Shown here: one piece after another, positions 10,276-20,695 of the stretch
Layout of the letters: each line of letters starts with the position of its first letter
Numbering within the stretch: position 1 is the stretch's first letter
Source: Taudactylus pleione
Taxonomy: Eukaryota; Chordata; Amphibia; Anura; Myobatrachidae
Reading direction: 5' to 3'
Assembly: GCA_031769625.1 (NCBI GenBank)
Contig: JAUIMM010000003.1
Location: forward strand, 1,195,001 to 1,259,000
Length of the DNA: 64,000 nt
Translations under genes and position numbers: made by a program
The notes under the pieces: generated by a model
What the model was told of the DNA's origin: nothing
Seen by the model: the letters and a program-made list of their open reading frames with translations, nothing else
Database searches by the model: none

Positions 10276-10680
10276 AATATATATATAATGTACAGTGCCT
10301 TGCAAAAGTATTCACCCCCCCTCTTGGCTCTTTACCTTTTTTGTTACATTACAACCTGTAATTTATTTATTTATCTGAATTTTATGTGATGGATCTGCAC
10401 AAAATAGTCTAATTTGGTGAAGTGAAATGTGAAAAATATATATAAAAAAGAATCTTTATAAATAAAATTCTGAAAATTGGCATGTGCATATGTAATCACC
10501 CCCTTTGCTATGAAGCCCCTCAAAAGTTCTGGTGCAACCAATTACCTTCAGAAGTCACATAATTAGTGAAATGAAGTCCACCTGTGTGACATCTAAGTGT
10601 CACATAATCTGTCGTTATAAACACAACTTTTCTGAAAGGCCCCAGAGGCTGCAACACCACTAAGCAAGAGGCATCACACC

Positions 10681-11253
10681 ATGAAGACCAAGGAGCTCTC
10701 CAAACAAGTCAGGGACAAAGTTGTTGAAAAATACAATTCTGGGTTGGGTTATAAAAAAATATCCAAAGCTTGGATGATCCTCCGGAGCACCATCAAATCC
10801 ATCATCATCAAATGGAAAAAACATGGTACCACAACATACCTGCCAAGAGAGGGCTGCCCACCAAAACTCAAAGACTGCACAAGGATGGCATTAATCAGAG
10901 AGGCAGCACAGAGACCAAAGGTAACCCTGAAGGAGCTGCAGAGTTCCACAGCAGAGACTGGTGTATCTGTGCATGTCACCACAATAAGCCCTACACTCCA
11001 TAGAGCTGGGCTTTATGGAAGAGTGGCCAGAAAAAAAGCCATTACTTAGTGATAAAAATAAGAAGACACGATTTGAGTTTGCCAAAAGGCATGTGGGCGA
11101 CTCCCCAAATGTATGGAGGAAGGTGCTCTGGTCAGATGAGACTAAAATTTAACTTTTCGGCCACCAAGGAAAACGCTATGTCTGGCGCAAACCCAACCCA
11201 TCCCATCACCCCAAGAACACCATCCCCACAGTGAAACATGGTGGCTCCAGCAT
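10681..11253 (+). pseudogene. Tc1-type transposase, N-terminal half (broken)
   Basis: The first 122 codons are open (MKTKELSKQVRDKVVEKYNS...). They show the paired helix-turn-helix DNA-binding region, including GLGYKKISK, IIIKWKKHGT and a GCPPKL linker (usually GRP[RP]KL). After a TAG near 11047 the homology continues through FAKRHVGDSPNVW and WSDETKI, which holds the first catalytic aspartate, with another stop right after it. The protein acted in cut-and-paste transposition in the nucleus. It is now inactivated by stops and by the hAT insertion. Confidence 0.8.
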
Positions 11254-12772
11254 CAGGGCCGGCCCTAGCCCAAATTTTTTGGTAAGCGAGTAGGTTTTTT
11301 GGCGCCCCCCCCTATGCAGTGCCCGCGGTAGTGGTCCCCCCTGTGCAGTGCCCCTTGTGCCCCCATTAGTAAGCTTATACAGTGCCCCCAGTAGTAGTCT
11401 CCCCTTGTAGTAGTCCCCCCATTGTTGTGCCCCCAGTGGAGGTTTCCCCCCATGTAGTGCCCCCAGTAGTAGTCCCCCCCAGTAGTAATCCTCCCTTCAA
11501 GTGCCCCCAGTAGTAGCCCCCCTTCAAGTGCCCAAGTAGTAGTGCCCCCAATAGTAGTCCCCCCTTCAAGTACCCCCAGTAGTAATCCCACCGTCAAGTA
11601 GCCCCAGTAGTAATCCCCCCTTCCTGTGCCCCAGTAGTAATCCCCCCTTCCTGTGCCCCCAGTAGTAATCCCCCCCTTCAAGTGCCCCCAGTAGTAATCC
11701 CCCCTTCCTGTGCCCCCAGTAGTAATCCCCCCCTTCAAGTGCCCCCAGTAGTAATCCCCCTTCAAATGCCCCCAGTAGTAATCCTCCCTTCAAGTTCCCC
11801 CAGTAGTAATCCCCCCTCAAGTTCCCCCAGTAGTAATCCCCCCTTCAAATTCCCCCAGTAGTAATCCCCCCTTCAAGTACCCCCAGTAGTAATCCCCCCT
11901 TCCTGTGCCCCCAGTAGTAATCCCCCCTTCCTGTGCCCCCAGTAGTAATCCCCCCTTCCTGTGCCCCCAGTAGTAATCCCCCCTTCCTGTGCCCCCAGTA
12001 GTAATCCCCCCTTCAAGTGCCCCAGTAGTAATCCCCCCCCCTTCAAGTGCCCCAAGTAGTAATCCCCCCCTTCCTGTGCCCCCAGTAGTAATCCCCCCTT
12101 CAAGTGCCCCCAGTAGTAATCCCCCCTTCCTGTGCCCCCAGTAGTAATCCCCCCTTCCTGTGCCCCCAGTAGTAATCCCCCCCTTCAAGTGCCCCCAGTA
12201 GTAATCCCCCTTCAAGTGCCCCAGTAGTAATCCTCCCTTCTAGTGCCCCCTGTAGTAATCCCCCCCTTCAAGTGCCCTCAGTAGTAATCCCCCCTTCAAG
12301 TGCCCCCAGTAGTAATCCCCCCTTGTAGCCCCCCCCAGTAGAGACACACGTTATAAAAAACAAAACAAAAAAAACCCACTTACCTGAAACCCCCGCTCCT
12401 GCTCCTGCTCCCGCCGCCGATATCAGCTACTCCCGACCATTCTCCAGGGCCGCTTTGCATTATGGGAGAGACGTCGTCATGACGACGTCTCTCCCATTAC
12501 CTCCCGCAGTGGGAGCTACAGCAGCCGATGAGAGTCTGACAGACTCTCATCAGCTGCTGAAACAAACACACAGTTGCCGGCTTCGGCGGCTGTGTGTTTG
12601 GCACTGTGTAGCGCTGACCGAACTCCATCCGGTCAGTGCTACACGCGAGGTGCAGCTGTGTCACAGAGACAGTCTGCACCACGGTAATTCTGCATGGTCG
12701 CGGCCGCGGCGCCCTTCACTACATGGCGCCTTACGCGGCCGCGTACCATGCGTAACCATAGAACCGGCCCTG
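11254..12772. mobile_element. Non-autonomous hAT element nested in the Tc1 transposase
   Basis: Ends CAGGGCCGGCCCTAGCC and AGAACCGGCCCTG. The Tc1 sequence before it ends TCCAGCAT and resumes after GGCAGCAT, so six bases of the expected 8-bp duplication still match. It holds a ~1 kb minisatellite (11300-12340) and strong hairpins, for example GGGAGAGACGTCGTC against its complement at 12465-12498, and a GCGGCCGCG pair at 12700-12755. No transposase. Confidence 0.75.
11300..12340. repeat. Minisatellite, ~28 bp unit, about 35 copies
   Basis: The unit is close to CCCCCAGTAGTAATCCCCCC followed by TTCAAGTG or TTCCTGTG. The two alternative endings alternate irregularly, as expected of unequal exchange or slippage. 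On the minus strand this gives long repetitive Gly/Tyr/Leu-rich open frames that are artefacts of the repeat, not proteins. Confidence 0.85.
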
Positions 12773-12780
12773 GGCAGCAT

Positions 12781-13024
12781 CATGATGTGGGGATGTTTTT
12801 CAGCAGCAGCGACTGGGAAACTGATTAGAGTCGAGGGAAAGATGGATGGTGCTAAATACAGGGATATTCTTGAGCAAAACCTGTTTCAGTCTGCCTGTGA
12901 TTTGAGACTGGGACGGAGGTTCACCATTCCAGCAGGACAATGACCCAAAGCATACTGCTAAAGCAATATTCGGTGGTTTAAGGGGAAACATTTAAATGTG
13001 TTGGAATGGCCTAGTCAAAGCCCA
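12781..13024 (+). pseudogene. Tc1-type transposase, C-terminal part (broken)
   Basis: Resumes exactly where the N-terminal part was cut: ATGATGTGGGGATG (MMWGCFS), then LIRVEGKMDGAKYRDIL. In a shifted frame comes the second catalytic-aspartate motif, FQQDNDPKHT, around 12928-12960. A frameshift precedes that motif. The end of the protein, with the last catalytic residue, is missing because the sequence changes at about 13024. Confidence 0.75.
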
Positions 13025-13193
13025 GAATGTTGTTAATTTTTTTTTGTCAAGGCTGGTTGCAGGCATGAAGGTCTATTATTTAACATGGGTGCTGTCATTT
13101 TAACATTGGTGCTGGTTTTGGGGAAGGGAGCCCTACAGTTCACTCCTTGCTAGACTTTCCATATTCCACATATCTATTCATTTTTCTAAACAG

Positions 13194-13253
13194 AGCACCA
13201 ACATGTCTCCAATCCAGACAAGCAGCAGCAGGAAGTGAAAACTGCAGGAACAG
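13194..13253 (+). CDS. Gene A stalk exon, copy 2 (predicted)
   Basis: Sixty bases with acceptor TTTTTCTAAACAG (ending 13193) and donor ACAG|GTATGAG, phase 1 on both sides. It is open and reads EHQHVSNPDKQQQEVKTAGT. It differs from copy 1 at about eight of twenty residues but keeps length, frame, splice sites and the NPDK/DPDK-QQ core. If both copies are used the stalk doubles to about 40 residues and the protein becomes 218 residues. Retention of both splice sites and frame argues for, but does not prove, use as an exon. Confidence 0.45.
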
Positions 13254-13895
13254 GTATGAGAGAACGGAATAGTCTGCAATTGTCCTGATTGTGACGAGGA
13301 AGTCCCAATTTTGGGTGACTGCTCTGCTCAGTCAGGTCTGTGTCCTCACTGTACGGACAGTTGGGGGGGCATGCCCCCCTTACACCACTATTCTTGTGAA
13401 GGGCAAGTTGCCTGCACATAGCAGTAGTGCACACATCATTGCCAATGTATTTCTAGTGAATGGGAAGGGCCCAGAGAGCACACACTGGCTAAAATGATAC
13501 CCATTGCCCTTGTACTGTGCTAGAAGGAAAGATGAATCACTCAGGTGAGGGCACCAGGGCAGTTATCTTTCTTTCCTTCTGCCCCTCTGGTGATTGGCCA
13601 CACACCTTCAAGTGTCTGGCACACCCCTACACATTTCATATATTAAAAAATGGAACAGCTTCTGGGGGCCCCTGGACATTCACTTAGTTCTATGTGGCAT
13701 AATATAAGCTGTACACACTACAGTGATATTTCATGTTCACTAAAAAAAAAAAAAAAAACAGGCATCAGAAACCATTGCCTGACTATACAGATAAAGATAC
13801 AAAACTTTACTCCCTAACAATTGGAAACTGTCAGTGTGACAGATGTTGTGACGAGGTATTTGGAACTGTTACCACCCATTACCAAATGTCTAGTT

Positions 13896-15335
13896 TCGCC
13901 TATGGCAGCGAAAAATTAGCTATCAACAGGTGTTTTTTTTTTTGTTTTAAATAGTTTTTGCACCTGACCTAATTGAGCTAAGAGTTGGGCAAGGTTTAAT
14001 TTTAAACCTATTTTTATAGGCTTTCATGTGATACATAACAGTAGTATGTTTCAATAAAAATGAAAAATATAACTTTACAAATTTTGATTTTTCTCAACAA
14101 GCCAATTTTTTTTTACATTTTTTTTTTTAAAAATCTCAAAAATTGATCATACTGTTAATAAATCCCCAAAGTTTTATTTTAGGATCATGATGGTATCATC
14201 TACAAGTTTCACTTTGGTCTGTTCTCATTTTCATTATTTTAACAGTCTAAGCCTGTTCTTTACTTTTCATTTATCTCCTTAAACAATCCCTTTGATGCAT
14301 ATTATGCACAATGACACGGGGGTATTCAATTAGCTGCGTGGTTTCCCCTGCGACTAATTACCGTCAAAAATCCCCGCGGTGTGAGGAAAAGCTATGCAAT
14401 TAAATTGCTTTTTTCACGTTAGAAAACATGGGATTCAGGTGTGGAAACCCACTGATTCCGCATAAAACTGATTAAATTAAATTAAAGCCCATCCAAACCT
14501 AACCTGTAAAAGGCGGGCCTATTCAACACAGTTTAAGTGTCTTTCCACTAAAGTTTGTGCACCTGCACCAGGGCCAGATTAACAATGGGGCGGATGGAGC
14601 TACAGCTCCAGGCCTCCACATAAAAATAGGCCCATTAACATGACAGCATGATTACCAGCTGTATTTATTTAAATAGTTATTCTAGTCTCCCCCCCAACAA
14701 AAAAAAAAAAAAAATGATGCAATTTTTCTAATTCTTTGTAGTTAGTGTTCATAGTGTAGGGGATGTACACACCAAGGTGACTCTGAACACACTCACACAG
14801 CACTGATCACAGCTCTTCCCCTTCTCAGTATAGGCCTTTGAACATTTTCAGCTCCAGGCCCATGTGGGCCTTAATCCGGCCCTGACCTGCACAAAAGTAG
14901 GAGCTGTCCCTGTCTGTAGAATCTCATCCACAAACGCACCTGAAGTGGAATTGGCATTCCTCTAATGAAGTGAACTTAAAAAAATATAGTTTTTTTGATT
15001 TTCTTAGACATGTACTGCCTCAATAAATACAATTTTCATGAATCACTCAAAAAAAATGAAAGCTCTTATAGCAAGTGATCCCATCATGAACCCAAAATAA
15101 AACGTTGGGGATTTATTATCAACACTTTTTGAACAGTTTTTCAGACACTTTTTAAAAATTGTCTTTTTGAGAAAATCTAAATTTAGTCAAAATTTTGATT
15201 TAAAATGTCTACATTTTTTTTTTTATTATTGAAACCTACTGCTGTTATATCTAGCTCAATTAGGTGAGCTGCAAGTGCAATTTAGAAAAACTGTTGATCG
15301 CTAATTTTTCATTAAAAAAATTTGCAGCTTTATAG
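13896..15335. mobile_element. Long-inverted-repeat element, copy 2
   Basis: Second copy of the fold-back described at 8855-10275. The left arm starts GCCTATGGCAGCGAAAAATT and the right arm ends GCTAATTTTTCATT...TTTGCAGC. No ORF. Confidence 0.6.
14570..14884. mobile_element. hAT MITE inserted only in duplication copy 2
   Basis: Starts CAGGGCCAGATTAACAATGG and ends TAATCCGGCCCTG, flanked by ACCTGCAC on both sides (exact 8 bp). It is the same family as the element at 9651-9960 but in the opposite orientation and at another position. Copy 1 has the intact site CACCTGCACAAAAGTAGG near 9527. Confidence 0.8.
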
Positions 15336-15852
15336 GCATATATATATATATATATATGAAAAACAAGAGAATTGACAATCAGGCGACTAGTTTGCTAGAT
15401 GTGTAAATTCACACACAGTAAAATGTACAGTAGATAAGTTAATGGTTTACAAATGTAGTTATACCTCAAACCATATAGAGGGGCGTGTTTCACGCTAATT
15501 AATAAATATAATAAACCAATAAATAGCAAAGTGCTTAGTGCAAAATATGATATATCTGATTACATCTAGATAAAAAAAAAAAATTTTTTGTTGAACTCAT
15601 ATAGACAACAAAGTGCTAGTGCAAAAATATAATGAATCTGAAACAAAGTGCTAGTGCCAAGTATAATAAAAATTATGACAATTTATTGAAAAACAGTGCA
15701 CATAAAAATATATAAATAAATATGACCATAAAAACAACGACTGGCAGTAAATAGATAAAAACAAAGTAGAGGAAAGTTGATATTTTTAAGCAGCTTATCT
15801 GATTGAAGGAGAGAGGTAGTTCTCCACAGTGCATGAGGCAGCCAACAGTCCC

Positions 15853-15883
15853 AACGCGTTTCGTCACTATGACTTCATCAAGG
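15853..15883 (-). ncRNA. Hammerhead-like ribozyme motif, left arm
   Basis: Minus strand reads CCTTGATGAAGTCATAGTGA followed by CGAAACGCGTT. This matches the hammerhead order: a (C/U)UGAUGA core, a stem II formed by GUCA and UGAC around a UAG loop, GAAA, then a short CGCG stem and UU. Hammerhead motifs are known in Penelope-like terminal repeats. Whether this copy cleaves is not known; the first core base is U instead of C. Confidence 0.5.
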
Positions 15884-17170
15884 GGATATTGCTTCAGTGT
15901 GGTGGTCCTGTATTCATACCACACTGAGTTCAAATGAGAGTCAGGTGTTCACCCTACTTCCTTTGTCTTAGGGAGACCTCAAAACCAAGCGATTTCATAA
16001 TTCAGCAAGCCATCATTTAAAATAGTTTGTGTTACAGGGTTTCCCATAAAGAAATGTTAGTTATAAATAGTCAAACGGCGATCTTTTAAGTTCAACTTCC
16101 GCCCTTTGTGAACTGGCCTCTGCCCTTAATTGGAGCGTCACATCCGTTCCCGGCAGCTGTGTTAAACCATAGCGCGCGATCAAGCACTTCCGTTTTCTTC
16201 CTCGTGTTCCGAACTGGGCACGTCACTTCCGCCCGCCGTGTGTTGACGTGTTCGGAGGTGAGCCGTGTCACTTCCACCAACCCTTCTGTCGTTTCGCTCC
16301 AGGACGCGGCACATCACTTCCGCCCTTACTTAATAGATGTGTTGAGCTCTTCCACCCCATTGTTTTCTCCGGACTTAATGCTTCCGCCCTTCTTGTCTAT
16401 AGAATTAGTATGTTTTTTGCCCAAGTATGAATAATGAGTAGGTGGTGTCTTCCATATTATCTGAAACTAAAATAATAAAGGATAAGCATTCCATTTAAGG
16501 AGGGTAATCTGTTTTGATGCTGGATATATAGGTTAGATCATTAAATGATTAGTCTAAGTATAACATTCTCCTTAGGCATAGATATATATTAGAATAATAA
16601 TATATTAATAGTTTGATCTAAAAACACTATGAATATGTACTGAATTGTTTTATGTATATAATTATATTGGATATTGTTTAGATATTTATTCCAAAAAGGA
16701 ATTTCTTTAAAAGTTCAACCAAGAGGAGCAGAAATTCAGGGATATAATAAGTTGTGAAATGTTCTTAAGGTATGGGGATCATTCTTTCACTCTTTTCCTT
16801 GAAGAAGAGGTTCCAAAGACTCTGAAAATTTCTTGGATTTTCATATTGGTCCGACTCAGACAAACGACCTCTTTTCATCCAGTTAGATAGTTACAATCGG
16901 TTTTAAGATGTACTTGAAGTATGGGGATCATTCTTTTACTCTTTTTCTTGAAGGGGAGGTTCCAAAGACTCTAAGGATTTCTTGGATAATCATATAAGTC
17001 AAACCCAAGATCCACCTCTTTCCATTCAATTGGGTAGTTAGAATTGTAAAGTTCTGATATCATTAATCACTCCTTGGCCTTAAGGCTTGCAATTGTGAAT
17101 ATGCTATAATTCCCTTTTTAGGCATTATCATTCTCTAGCCTGGTTATATTCCAAACCGCCGGCTGAATTT

Positions 17171-17280
17171 GCAGCACCAGGTATTCTCAATGGGTTACCT
17201 TCCTTGGTACTAACCTGGCCCAATCATGCTTTGCTTCCAAGATCGGACGAGATTGGGCTCACACATGATGGTATGGCAGC
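17171..17280 (-). ncRNA. 5S rRNA-like segment, left arm
   Basis: Exact mirror of 20696-20805; see that entry. On the minus strand it lies directly after the RT/endonuclease frame of this arm. Confidence 0.65.
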
Positions 17281-17414
17281 AAATACATATTTCGATGGTC
17301 CATAATGCCAGATATTCTACCAAACCTGGACTTCCCTCAGAAGATGAACCTTCAGGGTACTACTCAGGCCCCTCCATAACCTGGGGGTATATTGGTAGAT
17401 AGGAATGGAGCATA

Positions 17415-18455
17415 TCACAAGAAAGGAGCAATTTCGTAGTATTCATTGAAGCCTTTAGGTGCCAGTGTGTCCAGTTCAAACAGCCAGAACATCTCTCTTC
17501 TTGATAGCAGATTGCCCAAATCCCCACCTCTTTCTCCCAGAGTAACGTGTTCTATTGCCTTGAAGGTGATATCTTCGGGATCCGAATTATGTTTTATTGA
17601 GAAGTGTTTGGAGACTGCATGTCCTTCAACTCTGTTTCTAATGTTCCTAATGTGCTCCTGAATTCTGATTTTTAGTGGTCTCTTGGTTTTTCCTATGTAC
17701 TTGAGTCCACATGTGCACTCTAACAGGTATATCACTGATGTGGAGTTACAGTTCATAAAATTCTTTATAGTGTATTCCTTAGATCCGTCCGAATTCGTAA
17801 ATGTTTTTCTCTTGGGGTGAAGAAATTTGCAAATATTGCAATGTCCGCATTTATAGCTTCCATTGCACTTCAAAGTGTTCATAGTTGGTCTTTCATTTCC
17901 TTTATCCCTCAGCATACTTGGTGCCAGTAAATCTTTTAAGTTCCTTGATTTTCTATATATAATCTGTGGTTTTGTCGGTAGGATCTTTTGGAGTAAAGGA
18001 TCCATCAGAAGGATATTCCAGTTTTTGTTAAGAGATTTTTTAATATGATTCTCGTGTCCATTATATGTTGTAATAAATGGTACCATTTCTTCTTTTTGTG
18101 GTTTCTCCGTCTTATATTGTAGTAGATTATTTCTCTGTAGGTTTTTCGTTTTCTGCATAGCTGTATTGATGATTGCTTCCGGATACTCTTTTTCTCTAAA
18201 CCTGGTTGCATAAATATCAAGTTGTTCATTACAGACGTTAGCATTGCTGCAATTACGTTTAATTCTGTAGAACTGGGAGTATGGTATGTTGTTCTTCCAT
18301 TTGTCCAGGTGACAGCTTTTGTAATGCAGGTAGCTGTTCGCATCTACTCCTTTTATAAAATTTTTTGTGCAAATTTGGTCACCTTCTGATGTTAAAATCA
18401 AATCCAAAAACTCAATACTTCTGTTGTTAAAATTTGATGTAAATTTAAGATTCAT
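17415..18455 (-). pseudogene. Penelope RT C-terminal part and GIY-YIG endonuclease, inverted copy
   Basis: An open frame of 346 codons. It is nearly identical to 19521-20561 but starts downstream of the RT catalytic YIDD motif. It carries the Cys motif CGHCNIC and the GIY-YIG core (VIYLLECTCGLKYIGKT). The same single-base frameshift that precedes the right-arm ORF is present here too (TTTTTATTTCAAATAA on the minus strand near 18465). No promoter or start of its own is evident. It is an arm of the palindrome, not an independent gene. Confidence 0.75.
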
Positions 18456-18669
18456 ATTGTTATTTGAAATAAAAATCGTTAAAAGATTCTTCCGATCCTT
18501 CCCAAATAATTAAAATATCATCAATATATCTCTTATAAAAAATGATATTGTCTTTAAAAGGGTTATTACTGTAAACATAATTCTTTTCCCAACATCCCAT
18601 GAACAAATTCGCAAAGCTGGGAGCAAAGTTGTACCCATTGCGGTTCCACAGATTTGACGATAAAATTGA

Positions 18670-19213
18670 AAAACTTAAAAGAAAACCGTGAGATAGTTCT
18701 AAAACCAGCTGATAAAGGGGGGGGTTTGGTTATCATGGATTATGCTTACTACTTAAAAGAAGCACATAGATTACTGGATGACCAAATTTCTTATGAAAAA
18801 TTGACCAAAGATCCAGTTGAAGAATATACAGAAGAACTTAGAATCATTCTACTCTTTGGTCTACAGAGGAATATTTTAACCAAAGAAGAATTTCAATTCT
18901 TAATGAAATCAAACCCCACAACCCCGATTTTCTATTTTTTACCAAAAATACATAAGTCACTTACAGAACCTCCAGGGAGGCCTATAATAGCAGGTATTGA
19001 CTCCCTCACATCCAACCTCTCCAAATATGTTGACATCTTTTTACAAAAATATGTTATCAAACTAGAATCTTATCTAAAGGATACTACGAGTGTATTACAG
19101 CAAACCGAAAATATAACATGGAGATCAACTTATAACTGGATAACTATCGATGTACAATCATTATATACATGTATTGAGCATGAAAAAGGTATCAACGCAT
19201 CAAGAATTTTTTA
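18670..19213 (+). pseudogene. Penelope-like RT, fingers region (5'-truncated)
   Basis: Open from the palindrome junction to a TAG at 19212-19214. Recognisable Penelope-type RT motifs are VLKPADKGGGLVIMD near the start, FYFLPKIHKS, PPGRPIIAG, and the catalytic-aspartate strand WITIDVQSLYTCIEHEKG. The N-terminus of the protein is absent because the element is truncated where it joins the inverted arm. A one-base loss near 19199 puts the remaining RT in another frame. The protein once copied the element RNA at nicked chromosomal DNA. Confidence 0.8.
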
Positions 19214-19216
19214 GAG

Positions 19217-19516
19217 TTGGATGAAGAAATTGAAGTTCCACACAAAGAGTTTTTATGTGATCTTATGTCTTTTATACTTACTCATAATTATTTTAAATTT
19301 TTAAATCAATTTTATCGTCAAATCTGTGGAACCGCAATGGGTACAACTTTTGCTCCCAGCTTTGCGAATTTGTTCATGGGATGTTGGGAAAAGAATTATG
19401 TTTACAGTAATAACCCTTTTAAAGACAATATCATTTTTTATAAGAGATATATTGATGATATTTTAATTATTTGGGAAGGATCGGAAGAATCTTTTAACGA
19501 TTTTTATTTCAAATAA
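19217..19516 (+). pseudogene. Penelope-like RT, palm region with YIDD motif
   Basis: Continues the RT after the first frameshift. It has LCDLMSFILTHNYFKF, QICGTAMGTTFAPSFANLFMG and the catalytic box YKRYIDDILIIW. The frame closes at a TAA (19514-19516) because of one extra T in GATTTTTATTTC; the next ORF continues the homology at once. The YIDD and AMGTTFAP boxes are unaltered, so damage is limited to length changes. Confidence 0.8.
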
Positions 19517-19520
19517 CAAT

Positions 19521-20561
19521 ATGAATCTTAAATTTACATCAAATTTTAACAACAGAAGTATTGAGTTTTTGGATTTGATTTTAACATCAGAAGGTGACCA
19601 AATTTGCACAAAAATTTTTATAAAAGGAGTAGATGCGAACAGCTACCTGCATTACAAAAGCTGTCACCTGGACAAATGGAAGAACAACATACCATACTCC
19701 CAGTTCTACAGAATTAAACGTAATTGCAGCAATGCTAACGTCTGTAATGAACAACTTGATATTTATGCAACCAGGTTTAGAGAAAAAGAGTATCCGGAAG
19801 CAATCATCAATACAGCTATGCAGAAAACGAAAAACCTACAGAGAAATAATCTACTACAATATAAGACGGAGAAACCACAAAAAGAAGAAATGGTACCATT
19901 TATTACAACATATAATGGACACGAGAATCATATTAAAAAATCTCTTAACAAAAACTGGAATATCCTTCTGATGGATCCTTTACTCCAAAAGATCCTACCG
20001 ACAAAACCACAGATTATATATAGAAAATCAAGGAACTTAAAAGATTTACTGGCACCAAGTATGCTGAGGGATAAAGGAAATGAAAGACCAACTATGAACA
20101 CTTTGAAGTGCAATGGAAGCTATAAATGCGGACATTGCAATATTTGCAAATTTCTTCACCCCAAGAGAAAAACATTTACGAATTCGGACGGATCTAAGGA
20201 ATACACTATAAAGAATTTTATGAACTGTAACTCCACATCAGTGATATACCTGTTAGAGTGCACATGTGGACTCAAGTACATAGGAAAAACCAAGAGACCA
20301 CTAAAAATCAGAATTCAGGAGCACATTAGGAACATTAGAAACAGAGTTGAAGGACATGCAGTCTCCAAACACTTCTCAATAAAACATAATTCGGATCCCG
20401 AAGATATCACCTTCAAGGCAATAGAACACGTTACTCTGGGAGAAAGAGGTGGGGATTTGGGCAATCTGCTATCAAGAAGAGAGATGTTCTGGCTGTTTGA
20501 ACTGGACACACTGGCACCTAAAGGCTTCAATGAATACTACGAAATTGCTCCTTTCTTGTGA
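19521..20561 (+). pseudogene. Penelope RT C-terminal part and GIY-YIG endonuclease
   Basis: 346 codons open, beginning MNLKFTSNFNNRSIEFLDLI (RT thumb entry). It continues with the FRIKRNCS-like linker, a Cys cluster (KCGHCNICKF) and the GIY-YIG nuclease core CTCGLKYIGKTKRPLKIRI with the downstream EH...H pattern, ending GFNEYYEIAPFL. In Penelope-like elements this nuclease nicks the target DNA to prime reverse transcription. It is separated from the palm domain only by a one-base insertion at about 19508. A functional protein would need frameshifting or repair, so I call it broken. Confidence 0.85.
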
Positions 20562-20695
20562 TATGCTCCATTCCTATCTACCAATATACCCCCAGGTTAT
20601 GGAGGGGCCTGAGTAGTACCCTGAAGGTTCATCTTCTGAGGGAAGTCCAGGTTTGGTAGAATATCTGGCATTATGGACCATCGAAATATGTATTT

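Larger units (their letters stand above)
8354..10288. repeat. Direct segmental duplication, copy 1 (with stalk exon)
   Basis: The ~1.9 kb segment is repeated at 13040-15340 in the same orientation. Shared landmarks are GCAGGCATGAAGGTCTATT (near 8391 and 13061), the exon at 8525/13194, TTTCGCCTATGGCAGCG, and the GGGGTATTCAATTAGCTGCG phrase. The two copies differ by separate later insertions. Within each lies a fold-back of several hundred bases: 8860-9040 reappears complemented at 10120-10260. Confidence 0.8.
10293..13024 (+). mobile_element. Tc1/mariner element, split by a hAT insertion and truncated on the right
   Basis: The left terminus CAGTGCCTTGCAAAAGTATT follows a TA dinucleotide (10291-10292), as in Tc1 elements. 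The transposase region runs 10681-11253, is interrupted by the hAT element 11254-12772, and resumes at about 12781. It then ends abruptly at AAAGCCCAG (about 13024), where the second copy of the segmental duplication begins. The right terminal repeat is missing. Confidence 0.75.
13040..15340. repeat. Direct segmental duplication, copy 2 (with stalk exon)
   Basis: Same order and orientation as 8354-10288. It contains an extra ~370 bases (about 13508-13880) absent from copy 1 at the CCATTGCCC|AAATGTCTAG point (8840). It carries its own hAT MITE at 14570-14884. The left edge abuts the truncated Tc1 transposase and the right edge runs into a (TA)n tract where a Penelope-like element is inserted. 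Confidence 0.8.
15358..18669 (-). repeat. Left arm of the Penelope palindrome
   Basis: Reverse complement of 19307-22622. Over 15673-18669 left and right coordinates sum to a constant (37976), so there is no net insertion or deletion over about 3 kb. The only length change seen is a poly(A)/poly(T) run near 15580/22390. Few substitutions are apparent: the 346-codon ORFs of the two arms differ at a single residue (N versus I near codon 32). Confidence 0.9.

Noticed and set aside
11265..12215. Long minus-strand frames rich in Gly/Tyr/Leu (up to 166 codons)
   Set aside because: They are read-through of a ~28-bp minisatellite, occur in several frames at once and are repeat artefacts, not silk- or collagen-like proteins.
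16108..16434. 108-codon frame in the Penelope left arm (and its mirror 21542-21868)
   Set aside because: It lies antisense to the element and is open because the ETS-motif region is CpG-rich; no motif supports a protein.
17171..17280. Functional 5S rRNA gene
   Set aside because: Too many changes from vertebrate 5S, missing about ten bases, and located inside a retroelement palindrome, so I call it 5S-like only.
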